Assembly: GCF_014200405.1 (NCBI RefSeq)
Contig: NZ_JACHBQ010000001.1
Location: forward strand, 4,278,001-4,342,000
Origin: Cryobacterium roopkundense
Lineage (GTDB): Bacteria > Actinomycetota > Actinomycetes > Actinomycetales > Microbacteriaceae
Length of the DNA stretch: 64,000 nucleotides
Direction: 5' to 3'
The number at the start of each line of letters is the position of its first letter. Within the stretch, counting starts at the first letter, position 1. The notes below the pieces were generated by a model, which saw only the letters and a list, made by a program, of their open reading frames with translations, ran no database searches and was not told where the DNA came from. Made by a program: the position numbers and the translations under genes. Positions 34,830 through 43,859 of the stretch are shown here, one piece after another.

Positions 34830-36506
34830 TTAGGCGCGTAACCAGACGGTGGTGTCGCCGGGGAGGGTGCGCCCCGTGAGCGGTTCGCTCGCCAGGAGCA
34901 CATCGCCGACGGGCAAGGCGACAGAGGTTTCGCCGGTGTTGGCGATCACCGTCACATCGCCGGAGCGGAACGCGACGACCTCCGGCGGGAAGCCGGGAAG
35001 CCAGTCGACCGTTCCGAGTCCGAGCGCGAACTGCCGACGCAGGCCCAGTGCAAGCGTATACAGCTCGAGAGTGGATCCCGCCACGCCCATCTGCTGGTCG
35101 CGGGCGAGCCCGGCCCATTCGATGGGTTGCGGCAGCCAGCTTGATGCGGAGGGACCGAAGCCGTAGGAGGGTGCGGCGGCTTCCCACGGGAGCGGAACGC
35201 GGCAGCCGTCTCGGCCGTAGCGCTCACCCTTGGTGCGGAACCATGTGGGGTCTTCGCGGGCTGAGTCGGGAAGGTCGATGACTTCGGGCAGGCCGAGTTC
35301 CTCGCCTTGGTACAGGTAGCTCGACCCGGGGAGTGCGAGCATCAGGCTTGAGGCGGCCCGGGCGCGGCGCAGGCCCACGACAGTGTCGGGAAGACCCTCG
35401 GTCTTCGGGCCGATGCCGTGGCCCTGCAGGTTCTCGGCACCGAGTGCGAGCCGGGAGGCGTGTCGAACGACGTCGTGGTTGGAGAGTACCCAGGTGCTGG
35501 GGGCTCCGACTCCGCTGAACGCGGCGAGTGAGTCGTCGATGACGCGGCGCAGCTTCGGCGCGTTCCACGGGGTCTCGAGGTAGGCGAAGTTGAACGCCTG
35601 GTGCATCTCGTCGGGGCGAACCCACTTGGCCACCTCGGTGAGCGGGTCGACCCACGCTTCCGCGGCGAGCACCCGGTCACCGGGGTATTCGGCGAGCACT
35701 GCGTGCCAGTCGCGGTAGATCTCGTGAACGCCGTCCTGCGCCCAGAAGGGCGGCGTGGCTGCGGGTTCCGCGCTGATGTCCGGCTCGAGGGTGGCCGAGC
35801 CCCCACCCATGCTGCCGCCGTCTGCCGGCGGAGTGTAGTCAGGGAGGCCCGCGGCCTTGATCATGCCGTGGGCGACGTCTACACGGAAACCATCGACGCC
35901 GCGGTCGAGCCAGAAGCGCAGCACCGAGCGAAATTGATCGCGTACCCAGGGGTTTTCCCAGTCGAGGTCGGGCTGGGTGCTGTCGAAGAGGTGCAGATAC
36001 CACTGGCCGGGAGTGCCATCGGCCTCGGTGACGCGGGTCCAGGCGCGGCCGCCGAAGACTGAATTCCAGTTGTTCGGCGGTAGTTCGCCGGTGGCGCCCT
36101 TGCCGTCACGGAACATGTAGCGTGCGCGCTCGACGCTTCCGGGTGCGGTCTGCAGCGCTTCCTGAAACCACGCGTGGTCGCTTGAGGAATGGTTGGGAAC
36201 GATGTCGATGATGACGCGGATGCCGAGGTCGTGAGCCGCGGTTTGCATGGCGTCGAAGTCCTCGAGGGTTCCGAAGAGCGGGTCCACGTCGCAGTAGTCG
36301 GCCACGTCGTAGCCGGCATCGCGCTGGGGCGAAGTGTAAAACGGCGATAGCCAGACGGCATCGACGCCGAGGTCGCGCAGCTGCGGCAGGCGCGACTGGA
36401 TTCCGGCGAGGTCGCCCATGCCGTCACCGTTGGCGTCGGCGAACGACCTCGGGTAGATCTGATAAATAACTGCCGTGCGCCACCACTCTGTACCTGTGCC
36501 TGTCAT
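34830..36506 (-). CDS. GH13 alpha-glucosidase
   Basis: 558 residues. AVIYQIYPRSFADANGDGMGDLAG start; conserved regions DIVPNHSS, DGFRVDVAHGM (nucleophile Asp), LAAEAW (acid Glu) and LSNHDVVRH (third Asp). It hydrolyses alpha-1,4 or alpha-1,6 linked glucosides such as maltose; no signal peptide, so cytosolic. Divergent from the ABC transporter genes and sharing their operator region. Confidence 0.92.
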   Translation of the reverse strand: MTGTGTEWWRTAVIYQIYPRSFADANGDGMGDLAGIQSRLPQLRDLGVDAVWLSPFYTSPQRDAGYDVADYCDVDPLFGTLEDFDAMQTAAHDLGIRVIIDIVPNHSSSDHAWFQEALQTAPGSVERARYMFRDGKGATGELPPNNWNSVFGGRAWTRVTEADGTPGQWYLHLFDSTQPDLDWENPWVRDQFRSVLRFWLDRGVDGFRVDVAHGMIKAAGLPDYTPPADGGSMGGGSATLEPDISAEPAATPPFWAQDGVHEIYRDWHAVLAEYPGDRVLAAEAWVDPLTEVAKWVRPDEMHQAFNFAYLETPWNAPKLRRVIDDSLAAFSGVGAPSTWVLSNHDVVRHASRLALGAENLQGHGIGPKTEGLPDTVVGLRRARAASSLMLALPGSSYLYQGEELGLPEVIDLPDSAREDPTWFRTKGERYGRDGCRVPLPWEAAAPSYGFGPSASSWLPQPIEWAGLARDQQMGVAGSTLELYTLALGLRRQFALGLGTVDWLPGFPPEVVAFRSGDVTVIANTGETSVALPVGDVLLASEPLTGRTLPGDTTVWLRA

Positions 36507-36535
36507 TGCTTCATGCTATGTCATTCGGCACCGCG

Positions 36536-36549
36536 TGCAAGCGTTTGCA
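36536..36549. promoter_or_regulatory. LacI-type operator 1
   Basis: TGCAAGCGTTTGCA matches the LacI-family TGNAARCGNTTNCA pattern, close upstream of the alpha-glucosidase start. Confidence 0.75.
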
Positions 36550-36629
36550 CGCAGACCTGATGCTATTGGTAACGAACCGGTGTCGATTGTTCTCTGCGTG
36601 GTCCTGACAGTGCATACTCGGGCTATACC

Positions 36630-36643
36630 TGTAAACGCTTGCA
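36630..36643. promoter_or_regulatory. LacI-type operator 2
   Basis: TGTAAACGCTTGCA, the same pattern in opposite polarity, placed just downstream of a possible TATACC -10 (36624-36629) and 35 nt before the binding-protein gene. It should repress the ABC operon. Confidence 0.75.
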
Positions 36644-36677
36644 CAAACTGCAGCGTTCTCTACGAAAGGCAACACCA

Positions 36678-37904
36678 ATGAAGGTGAACAAGAAGGGCCT
36701 GCTGGCGTTCAGCGCTGTGGCCGTGGCGACAACTCTCGCGCTGGCTGGCTGCTCCGGCGGCGATTCCGGCGTTCCGGCAGACGAAACCGCGAGTGCACTC
36801 ACTGTCTGGGTCGATGCCGACCGTGCCGCCGTGCTCAAGGATGCCGCCGCGGAGTTCACGAAAGAGTCCGGCGTGAAGGTCAATCTTGTGCAGAAGGATT
36901 TCGCTGAGATCCAGGAGCAGTTTATCGCCCAGGTCCCGACCGGCAAGGGCCCCGACATCACCATCGCCGCCCACGACTGGCTCGGAAACTTCGTCAGCAA
37001 CGGCGTCGTGCAGCCGGTCGAACTCGGCGACTCCGCTGCCGACTATCAGCAGGTGGCCGTCACCGCCATGAGCTACGAGGGTCAGGCCTACGGTGTTCCC
37101 TACGCGGTGGAGAACATCGCCCTGCTCCGTAACACGGCGCTCGCGCCCACTGCCCCGGCCACCTACGACGACATGATCGCCGCCGGAACCGCCGCCGGAA
37201 CGGAATTCCCGTTTCTCGTGCAGGTCGGGCCGGAGTCGGACCCCTTCCACCTCTACCCCTTCCAGACTTCCTTCGGAGCTCCCGTCTTCGGTACGAACGC
37301 CGACGGCAGCTACAACGCGGATGACCTCGCCATTGGTAACGCGGGTGGAGAAGCCTACGCAGCCTGGCTCGCCCAGGAGGGCGCAGCCGGGCACCTCAGC
37401 GTGAACGTTACTGGCGACATCGCCAAGGAGAAGTTCAACGCCGGTGCGTCGCCCTTCTTCGTGACCGGTCCGTGGAACGTTCCCGACGCGGAAGCCGCCG
37501 GCATCGACCTCGCGATCGATCCGATCCCGTCGGCCGGTGGGGAAGCTGCGCAGCCGTTCGTCGGCGTGCAGGGTTTCATGGTGAGCGCCAAGACCACCAA
37601 CGCCCTCGCAGCCAATGAGTTTCTCGTGAACTACATCGGGTCCGAAAAGGTGCAGACCGCTCTCTACGAGGTCGGTGGACGCGCCCCGGCGCTCACCTCC
37701 GCCTTCGAGGCTGCGTCGGCCGACCCGATCACCGCCGGCTTCGGCGCCGTCGCGGCTTCCGCAGTGCCCATGCCGAACATCCCGCAGATGGGCAAGGTCT
37801 GGCAGTTCTGGGGCGTCACAGAGGCGGCCATCATCACGGGCGGCGGCGACCCGACGACGCTGTGGCAGACAATGACGGCCGATATTCAGGCCGCCATTCA
37901 GTAG
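36678..37904 (+). CDS. Maltose/oligosaccharide ABC transporter substrate-binding lipoprotein
   Basis: 408 residues from ATG 36678 (GAAAGG ribosome site upstream). Lipobox LALAGCSG (Cys about 25), then a MalE-type binding fold: TVWVDADRAAVLKDAAAEF, GPDITIAAHDWLGNF, YGVPYAVENIALLRN, FFVTGPWNVPDAE. First gene of the ABC operon; with the glucosidase it suggests maltose or maltodextrin uptake. Confidence 0.92.
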   Translation: MKVNKKGLLAFSAVAVATTLALAGCSGGDSGVPADETASALTVWVDADRAAVLKDAAAEFTKESGVKVNLVQKDFAEIQEQFIAQVPTGKGPDITIAAHDWLGNFVSNGVVQPVELGDSAADYQQVAVTAMSYEGQAYGVPYAVENIALLRNTALAPTAPATYDDMIAAGTAAGTEFPFLVQVGPESDPFHLYPFQTSFGAPVFGTNADGSYNADDLAIGNAGGEAYAAWLAQEGAAGHLSVNVTGDIAKEKFNAGASPFFVTGPWNVPDAEAAGIDLAIDPIPSAGGEAAQPFVGVQGFMVSAKTTNALAANEFLVNYIGSEKVQTALYEVGGRAPALTSAFEAASADPITAGFGAVAASAVPMPNIPQMGKVWQFWGVTEAAIITGGGDPTTLWQTMTADIQAAIQ

Positions 37905-38017
37905 CACGTCGAATCGCCCCGGCCCGCGCACATGCGGGTCGGGGCGATTCGCGCCCGGCTTCACCCGCCGGGCACGCACAACCCGCATCGCAGACCGGCA
38001 CCAGAAAGCAGACCAGC

Positions 38018-39640
38018 ATGACCAGAACACAGACCCTGCGCGATGACGCGCAGGTCAAGAAGGCCAAGCAGTCCCGGCGCGCCGGACGCATCGCCGATGC
38101 GGCATCCGTTGGGGTGAAGGTCTTGCTGCTCAAGATTCTGCTGCTGGGAGTCGTCGACGCAATCAGCCTCTACGCCCTCTTCGTGCTCGGCCTGAACCGT
38201 GACTGGCTCGTGTTCGGCCTCGTGCTCGCAGTCGCACTCGCTGTCAACTGGGTCTACTTTCGGCGCGGCGGCCTGCCAGCCAAGTACCTGACACCCGGCC
38301 TGATCTTTCTCGCCATCTTCCAGATTTTCGTCATCGGCTACTCCGGGTATATCGCCTTCACCAACTACGGCACGGGTCACAACAGCACGAAGGATGACGC
38401 GGTGAACGCCCTCATCGTGGGCTCGCAGCAGCGCGTTCCCGATTCGCCCAGCTACGACCTGACGGTGCTCGAGCGCCTCGGCCAATACAGTTTCCTCGTC
38501 ACAGACCCAGACGGCACTGCGAGCGTGGGTGACGAGCTCACGCCGCTGCGCGAGGTCAACAACGCCGAAACGGATGCCGCCGGTCAGGCCGTCGCCCTCC
38601 CCGGCTACACGACCCTCGGCTTCAGCGACATCGTGGCGAACCAGCAGGCGATTGCGGCCCTGTCGGTGCCCACCTCCGACGATCCCAACGACGGCACGCT
38701 TCGTACGCCAGACGGTTCGAGCGCCTATCTCTACCTGTCCGACCTCCTCTATGACGAGGCGGCGGACACCATGACAGACACGACCAAGAATCTGGTCTAC
38801 TCAGCAGACGAAAGCACCGGCGCCTTCGTCGCCTCCGACGGTTCGCAGCTCCTTCCGGGGTGGAAGGTCGAGATCGGCTTTGACAACTTCACCAAGGCCT
38901 TCACGACGGAGTCGATTCGCGGCCCGCTGATCAGCGTCACCATCTGGACCTTCGCCTTTGCCTTCCTCTCGGTGGGCACGGCCTTCGGGCTCGGTTTGTT
39001 CCTCGCGATCGTGTTCAATGACATGCGCATGCGCGGGCGCAATGTGTACCGCGTCATCCTGATTTTGCCCTATGCTTTTCCCGGTTTTCTGTCGGCGCTC
39101 GTCTGGGCCGGCATGCTCAACCCCCAATTCGGCTTTGTGAATCAGGTCTTGTTCGGGGGCGCAGACATCCCGTGGCTCACCAACGAATGGCTGGCCAAGT
39201 TCAGCATCATCTTCGTGAACCTCTGGTTGACCTTCCCCTATATGTTCCTCGTCACGACGGGGGCCCTGCAGTCCATTCCCGAGGAGCTGCAGGAGGCCGC
39301 GAAGGTCGACGGTGCCAAACCCTGGGCGATCTTCCGCCTGATCAAGCTCCCGCTGCTGTTGGTCTCGGTGGCACCCCTCCTGATCGCGTCCTTCGCCTTC
39401 GCGTTCAACAACTTCAACCTCGTGTTCATGCTCACCAACGGTGGGCCTCGTGATGTCACGGCCGGCGTGAATGTGGGCGCCACCGATATCCTCATCACGA
39501 TGGTTTACAAGGTGGCCTTCGTGGGAGCCAACCGGGATTACGGCCTCGCTAGCGCGTTCTCAATCATCATCTTCCTGCTGGTGGCGCTCGTCTCCATCAT
39601 CAGCTTCAAACAGACCAAGGCGCTAGAGGAGTTGAACTGA
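38018..39640 (+). CDS. MalF-type sugar ABC transporter permease
   Basis: 540 residues from ATG 38018. Hydrophobic helices near 35-80 and 95-120 and a large extracytoplasmic loop (about 120-285) as in MalF, then the permease core with the EAA loop EELQEAAKVDGAKPWAIFRLIKLPLL. It pairs with the next gene. Intergenic gap to the binding protein contains a possible hairpin (37911-37955 region, GCCCCGGCCCGCGC...GCGGGTCGGGGC). Confidence 0.92.
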   Translation: MTRTQTLRDDAQVKKAKQSRRAGRIADAASVGVKVLLLKILLLGVVDAISLYALFVLGLNRDWLVFGLVLAVALAVNWVYFRRGGLPAKYLTPGLIFLAIFQIFVIGYSGYIAFTNYGTGHNSTKDDAVNALIVGSQQRVPDSPSYDLTVLERLGQYSFLVTDPDGTASVGDELTPLREVNNAETDAAGQAVALPGYTTLGFSDIVANQQAIAALSVPTSDDPNDGTLRTPDGSSAYLYLSDLLYDEAADTMTDTTKNLVYSADESTGAFVASDGSQLLPGWKVEIGFDNFTKAFTTESIRGPLISVTIWTFAFAFLSVGTAFGLGLFLAIVFNDMRMRGRNVYRVILILPYAFPGFLSALVWAGMLNPQFGFVNQVLFGGADIPWLTNEWLAKFSIIFVNLWLTFPYMFLVTTGALQSIPEELQEAAKVDGAKPWAIFRLIKLPLLLVSVAPLLIASFAFAFNNFNLVFMLTNGGPRDVTAGVNVGATDILITMVYKVAFVGANRDYGLASAFSIIIFLLVALVSIISFKQTKALEELN

Positions 39641-39641
39641 C

Positions 39642-40565
39642 ATGAGCACCGCTGCCTCGCACTCCGCCCCGACAGACACGGCCCGTCGATACATCCCCAC
39701 GAAGCGACCCTTCAACTTCACGCGCTGGTTCAAGGCAACCGGATGGCGCCACCTCGTTGGTGTGATCATGGCCGTTTTCGCCGCCTTCCCGCTGCTCTAT
39801 GTGCTCTCGGCATCGCTGCACCCCGGCGGCACCTTGATCACAGCGAACGGGCTCTTCAACCAGATCGACATCGGAAGCTACGTGACGCTGTTCAACCTGC
39901 CGCAGCAGCCGTACGCCGACTGGTACGCGAACACCCTAATCATCGGCACCGTCACGTCGGTCTGCACAGTGTTCCTCGGTGCCCTCGCAGCATATTCTTT
40001 TTCGCGTATGCGATTCGTGGGGCGCCGCACCGGGCTCCTCACACTGCTGCTCGTGCAGATGTTCCCCCAGCTCCTTGCTGTCGTGGCGATCTTCCTGCTG
40101 CTCAACGGGATCAGCGACGTCTTCCCGCTCATCGGGCTCGACTCGCAGATCGGCCTGATCATGGTCTACCTCGGGGGTGCCCTGGGCGTGAACACCTACC
40201 TTATGTACGGATTCTTCAACACGATCCCCGCCTCGATCGATGAGGCAGCGAAGATCGACGGCGCGGGGCACGCTCGCATCTTCTTCACGATCATCTTGCG
40301 GCTCGTGTCGCCCATCCTCGCCGTGGTGGGCCTGCTCTCGTTCGTGGGCACCACTAATGAATTCGTGATCGCGAGCGTGGTGCTCATCTCACCCGAGAAG
40401 CAGACCCTTGCTGTGGGGCTGTATCAATTCGTTTCGCAAGAATTCTCCACCAACTACTCTGTCTTTGCAGCCGGAGCAGTGCTTGCCGCCCTGCCGGTGA
40501 TGGCGCTGTTCCTCTGGTTGCAGAAGTACATCGTGAGCGGACTCACGGCAGGATCCGTGAAGTAG
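39642..40565 (+). CDS. MalG-type sugar ABC transporter permease
   Basis: 307 residues, six helices and the EAA loop SIDEAAKIDGAGHARIFFTIILRLVSP. It starts one base after the MalF stop. No ATPase gene follows; such importers in actinobacteria commonly share an MsmK-type ATPase encoded elsewhere. Confidence 0.92.
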   Translation: MSTAASHSAPTDTARRYIPTKRPFNFTRWFKATGWRHLVGVIMAVFAAFPLLYVLSASLHPGGTLITANGLFNQIDIGSYVTLFNLPQQPYADWYANTLIIGTVTSVCTVFLGALAAYSFSRMRFVGRRTGLLTLLLVQMFPQLLAVVAIFLLLNGISDVFPLIGLDSQIGLIMVYLGGALGVNTYLMYGFFNTIPASIDEAAKIDGAGHARIFFTIILRLVSPILAVVGLLSFVGTTNEFVIASVVLISPEKQTLAVGLYQFVSQEFSTNYSVFAAGAVLAALPVMALFLWLQKYIVSGLTAGSVK

Positions 40566-40569
40566 AGGC

Positions 40570-41868
40570 TCAGCGTCCGGCGGCGGCTGCTGTGATGGCT
40601 TCGACGGCCAGGGCGGTGGCGTCGAGTCGCCCGTAGCTCTGGGCGAGCTCGCGGGCGCGGTACCAGTAGCGTGGGTCGGTGAGCACAGTGTCCACGGCGT
40701 GAGCGATCTGCTTCGGCGAGGGGTGGTCGTTGGCGAGGGAGATGCCGACCCTGCTCCAGGCGACGCGCGCGTTAGCCTCCATCTTGTCCTCAGTTTGCCC
40801 GGCCACAACCAGTGGGACTCCGGCGGCAAGGGCCTGCTGCACGCCGCCGTACCCGCCGTTCGTGACCATGAGGTCTGCCTGGGGCAGCAGCTTGTCGAAC
40901 GGAACGAAGCGCTCGAGCCTGAGGTTGGCGGGGCGACGGGACCGCGGGAGCACCAGCTCGGGGTCCGGTCCCCCCGTTGTTGCGACGATGAGTACGTCCT
41001 CCGTCGCGAGCGCCTGGATGGCGGGCAGCAGGAGCTTGCGCGGCTCGCGGGCGACGGAACCCTGGGTGACCACGATCACAGGCCGGCCCGATTCTCGGAT
41101 TGCGGCTACGTCCGGCCACCAAGCGGGAGGCGTCCAGTTCGTCGTCGACGGTGGAATCAGCGCGCCGATGAACTGCACATGGCCTGGCAGATCGGACCGC
41201 GGGTATTCGAACTCGGGAATGGTCGCGGCGAGGTACCGTGTGGCCAACTCCACGTGCCAGTTCAGAAAGAAACTCGGGAGAGCCCGCAATCCGAGGCTCT
41301 GGCGCACCTCGTTTGCGGCTCTGTGCTCGTTCGCGAAGACGACACGCTGGACGGACGCGTTCAGCACTCGATTTCTCGCCTTCCCCGCCGCGGACGCAGA
41401 CGGCGCATATCCCATGCCAAAGGGAGCGGTGTCAACGCTCGAGAGGGCGAGGGGGGTGGACGAAAAGGCCACGCTCGGAATCGAGCGTTTCTCGGCGAGA
41501 AACAGGCCGGCCACAAACCCGTGATCCACGACCACCACGTCCGGCTGGAAACGCTTGGCGATCTCGTCCAACTCGGCGAACCAGCCCGGTATCGGGATGA
41601 GGAATAGGTTGAGAAGCCCCCATCTGACCGCGTTCAGGCCGGGCTTTCTGGCCGCGGTGATGGCGAGCTGCTGCACGGCGTCGTCGTCGAGATCGACGCC
41701 GGGAGACATGGGCAGAAACGTGGCGCCGGTTTCCCTGATCATGTCGCCGTAGCCGGATCCGGTGTACCAGGACACCTCGTGACCGGCCGCGACCAGAGCG
41801 TGGGCGATACCGAGACCAGGGCGAACATGACCCGTCGTGGGCATCGTTCCCATCAAAATTCGTGCCAC
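40570..41868 (-). CDS. UGT/MGT-type glycosyltransferase
   Basis: 432 residues from GTG 41868, with AGGGGG upstream. N-terminal ILMGTMPTTGHVRPGLGIAHAL and C-terminal donor-binding region VTNGGYGGVQQALAAGVPLVVAGQTEDKMEANARV identify a GT1 macrolide/flavonoid-type transferase. It probably glycosylates a small hydrophobic acceptor; acceptor unknown. Convergent with the ABC operon (4-nt gap). Confidence 0.88.
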   Translation of the reverse strand: MARILMGTMPTTGHVRPGLGIAHALVAAGHEVSWYTGSGYGDMIRETGATFLPMSPGVDLDDDAVQQLAITAARKPGLNAVRWGLLNLFLIPIPGWFAELDEIAKRFQPDVVVVDHGFVAGLFLAEKRSIPSVAFSSTPLALSSVDTAPFGMGYAPSASAAGKARNRVLNASVQRVVFANEHRAANEVRQSLGLRALPSFFLNWHVELATRYLAATIPEFEYPRSDLPGHVQFIGALIPPSTTNWTPPAWWPDVAAIRESGRPVIVVTQGSVAREPRKLLLPAIQALATEDVLIVATTGGPDPELVLPRSRRPANLRLERFVPFDKLLPQADLMVTNGGYGGVQQALAAGVPLVVAGQTEDKMEANARVAWSRVGISLANDHPSPKQIAHAVDTVLTDPRYWYRARELAQSYGRLDATALAVEAITAAAAGR

Positions 41869-41992
41869 GTGCGCCCCCTGAATGCGTGTCAATCAAGCCC
41901 ATGTTATCGCGGCGGTCACGGCGAGGTGCAAACAGGTGATAATCTGATCAGGTTGCCAAAATGCGGCGCAGCTTCTGCGGTTGAGAAGCTCT

Positions 41993-42064
<72 letters not shown>

Positions 42065-42097
42065 CAGGCTTGGAAGCGCTAGCAGCCGACAAGCCGT

Positions 42098-42171
42098 GGC
42101 GGGGTAGCTCAGTTGGTTAGAGCACACGGCTCATAATCGTGGTGTCGCGGGTTCAATTCCCGCTCCCGCTA
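42098..42171 (+). tRNA. tRNA-Met (anticodon CAT, elongator type)
   Basis: GGCGGGG/TCCCGCT acceptor with G1-U72, D arm GCTCAGTTGGTTAGAGC, anticodon loop CTCATAA, T arm GCGGGTTCAATTCCCGC; 74 nt. G1-U72 is not the unpaired pattern of an initiator, and the three anticodon-stem G-C pairs of initiators are absent. Confidence 0.93.
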
Positions 42172-42175
42172 CAAC

Positions 42176-42209
42176 AGCCCCGGATTTCTGCGGAAGTCCG
42201 GGGCTTTTT
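42176..42209 (+). terminator. Terminator after tRNA-Met
   Basis: AGCCCCGGA-N12-TCCGGGGCT followed by TTTTT. Confidence 0.9.
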
Positions 42210-42301
42210 CTCTGTTGTAGCGGGCTCACCCCGCATGTTCACAGCACGAGGTCGTGAGTGAGTTCATCAGTCAGATTGTTCAGCCCCCCCAAGTCGAGTC
42301 T

Positions 42302-42384
42302 TCGTCTACGGCCATTCCTTCGGAAGCGTGGACAAGCCGTACTTCGATCACTTGGTGCGGAGGTTCAAAGATGTGCCTTGGATG
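42302..42384 (+). pseudogene. Remnant resembling the C-terminal part of an AbiH-type protein
   Basis: One frame reads VFVYGHSFGSVDKPYFDHLV then RRFKDVPWMV before the end of an IS21-type element. VYGHSFGxxDxPYF resembles the conserved late motif of AbiH abortive-infection proteins (YxxGHSLxxxD). An out-of-frame stretch just upstream (EFISQIVQPPQVES, 42260-42301) may be the preceding part, implying a frameshift near a run of seven C's (42284-42290). Nothing else of the gene remains. The whole stretch 42210-42509 otherwise holds only the IS end with repeated GAGAGCCA motifs. Confidence 0.4.
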
Positions 42385-42509
42385 GTGTGCGCATACTGAG
42401 TATTTGCTGCTTTGAGAGCCACCCGATCGTGCGGTTCAGAGCCACCGTTCGTGCGGGAGAGAGCCAGTGGTGGTGTGGCTGGGAGCCACTGGCTCTCTCC
42501 GCCGGATCT

Positions 42510-43259
42510 TTAGGCGCTGGTCAGGGCTGCTTGCTCCCTCATGTTGTAGGTGCCGGTCTCGACCCAGACGGTGTTGTGGATGATGCGGTCCATGATCGCG
42601 TCGGCGTGAACGCCGGACCCGAGACGGCTGTGCCAGTCCTTCTGCTGATACTGGGTGCAGAACACCGTCGAGCTCTCCCCGTAGCGGCGTTCCATCAGCT
42701 CGAGCAGCATGCCGCGCATCGATTCTGTCGGGCGATCAAGGAGCCACTCGTCGATGACGAGGAGGGTGAAGGAGGCATATTTCCGCAGGAACTTCGCGGC
42801 GCCGCCGGTGGTGTCTTGGGCAGCAACCCAGGCTTCCTCGAGGTCAGGCATACGGACGTAGTGGGCGCGAATGCGGTGTTCGCAGGCGCGTTTGGCGATC
42901 GCGCAGCCCAGATACGACTTCCCTGACCCGGTGAAACCCTGAAAGACAACGTTCTGCTGCCGGGTCACGAATGAGCACGTGCCGAGCTGGGTCAGGAGCT
43001 GCCGGTTCAGGCACCGCTCATCGAGCAGGTCGATGCGGCGCAGATCGGCGTTGGGATAACGGAGTCCGGCCCGCCGGATCAGCCCGGCGACTTTCGAGTG
43101 CGTGAAGGTGGAGTATGCGTCATCGACGACCAACCGGACCCGCTCTTCAAATGACAAGCTGATACTGAGGGTCTCGTCTTGGGTGTCGATCGCTTCCAGC
43201 AGCTCGCCGGCGTTCATCTCCCGAAGCTTGCGTTTAGTCTCCGTGTCGAGCCGGCTCAT
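42510..43259 (-). CDS. istB: IstB-type AAA ATPase of IS21 element A
   Basis: 249 residues; Walker A GFTGSGKSYLG, Walker B LLVIDEWLLD, and the N-terminal IstB segment LSFEERVRLVVDDAY. It is the helper of the IS21 transposase for target handling. It overlaps the istA fragment stop by ATGA. The gene itself appears intact though its partner is truncated. Confidence 0.9.
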   Translation of the reverse strand: MSRLDTETKRKLREMNAGELLEAIDTQDETLSISLSFEERVRLVVDDAYSTFTHSKVAGLIRRAGLRYPNADLRRIDLLDERCLNRQLLTQLGTCSFVTRQQNVVFQGFTGSGKSYLGCAIAKRACEHRIRAHYVRMPDLEEAWVAAQDTTGGAAKFLRKYASFTLLVIDEWLLDRPTESMRGMLLELMERRYGESSTVFCTQYQQKDWHSRLGSGVHADAIMDRIIHNTVWVETGTYNMREQAALTSA

Positions 43260-43761
43260 CGGGTGCCTCCGGCGTAGTAGGCGCTGCCACGGACGTAACC
43301 GCCGTCATCGGCTTCCGGCTCGTCGGGAACGTGCCCGGTCTTGTCTTGCCCGGTATCCAGGATCGGCCGCAGGTGCGCATACCGCGGCGATCGGATCGGG
43401 CCCCGCAACGCCAGTGCGCAGGCGGCCTCGACCCTGGTCGGGGAGAACCGGCGAGACAGACGTAACACCGCCAATGCCGGGTCGTAGCCCGTTTCCTCGA
43501 TCGAGGCGGCTTCGAAGATCTTGCTGATCACCGTCACCGTGGCCGGTCCCATCCGGCCGGCCCACTCGTCGATTCGGGACCGGTCCCAGGCTTGGAAGCT
43601 GCGCCCTTCGGGCAGGTCCGCGTCGTTCGTCTGATATTGGTTCGTCGTGCTTGCCGGCAGCAGCAGGTGGCTCGTCAGGCGCTCGTCGTTCCGATAGACC
43701 TCCAGCATCGTGTCCGTGACGCGAAGGTCAACGTGGGCGCCGATGTGGCTGAAGGGCACGG
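43256..43761 (-). pseudogene. istA fragment (C-terminal 168 residues) of element A
   Basis: The frame from TVPFSHIGAHVDLRVTDTML to YYAGGTR matches the C-terminal part of IS21 transposases (beta-barrel region after the DDE core). It is cut at 43761/43762 by the inverted repeat of element B; the DDE catalytic domain is missing, so no active transposase can be made. Confidence 0.85.
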
Positions 43762-43859
43762 TGGCGAGTGGCGCTTGATGGTAGCGGTAGTCCAGGCACC
43801 TGGTAGCGCAGTTCTGAAGAGCCGGTAGCGGCCCGGGTTTTGCGCCCGGGCCGCTTCGG

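Larger units (their letters stand above)
42385..43761 (-). mobile_element. IS21-type element A, truncated
   Basis: Carries a complete istB-like gene and the C-terminal part of istA, in the istA-istB order on the minus strand. The left end region (42400-42510) has three GAGAGCCA/GAGCCAC repeats typical of IS21 terminal multiple repeats. Its right part is replaced by element B, whose end begins at 43762. The left boundary is approximate. Confidence 0.75.
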
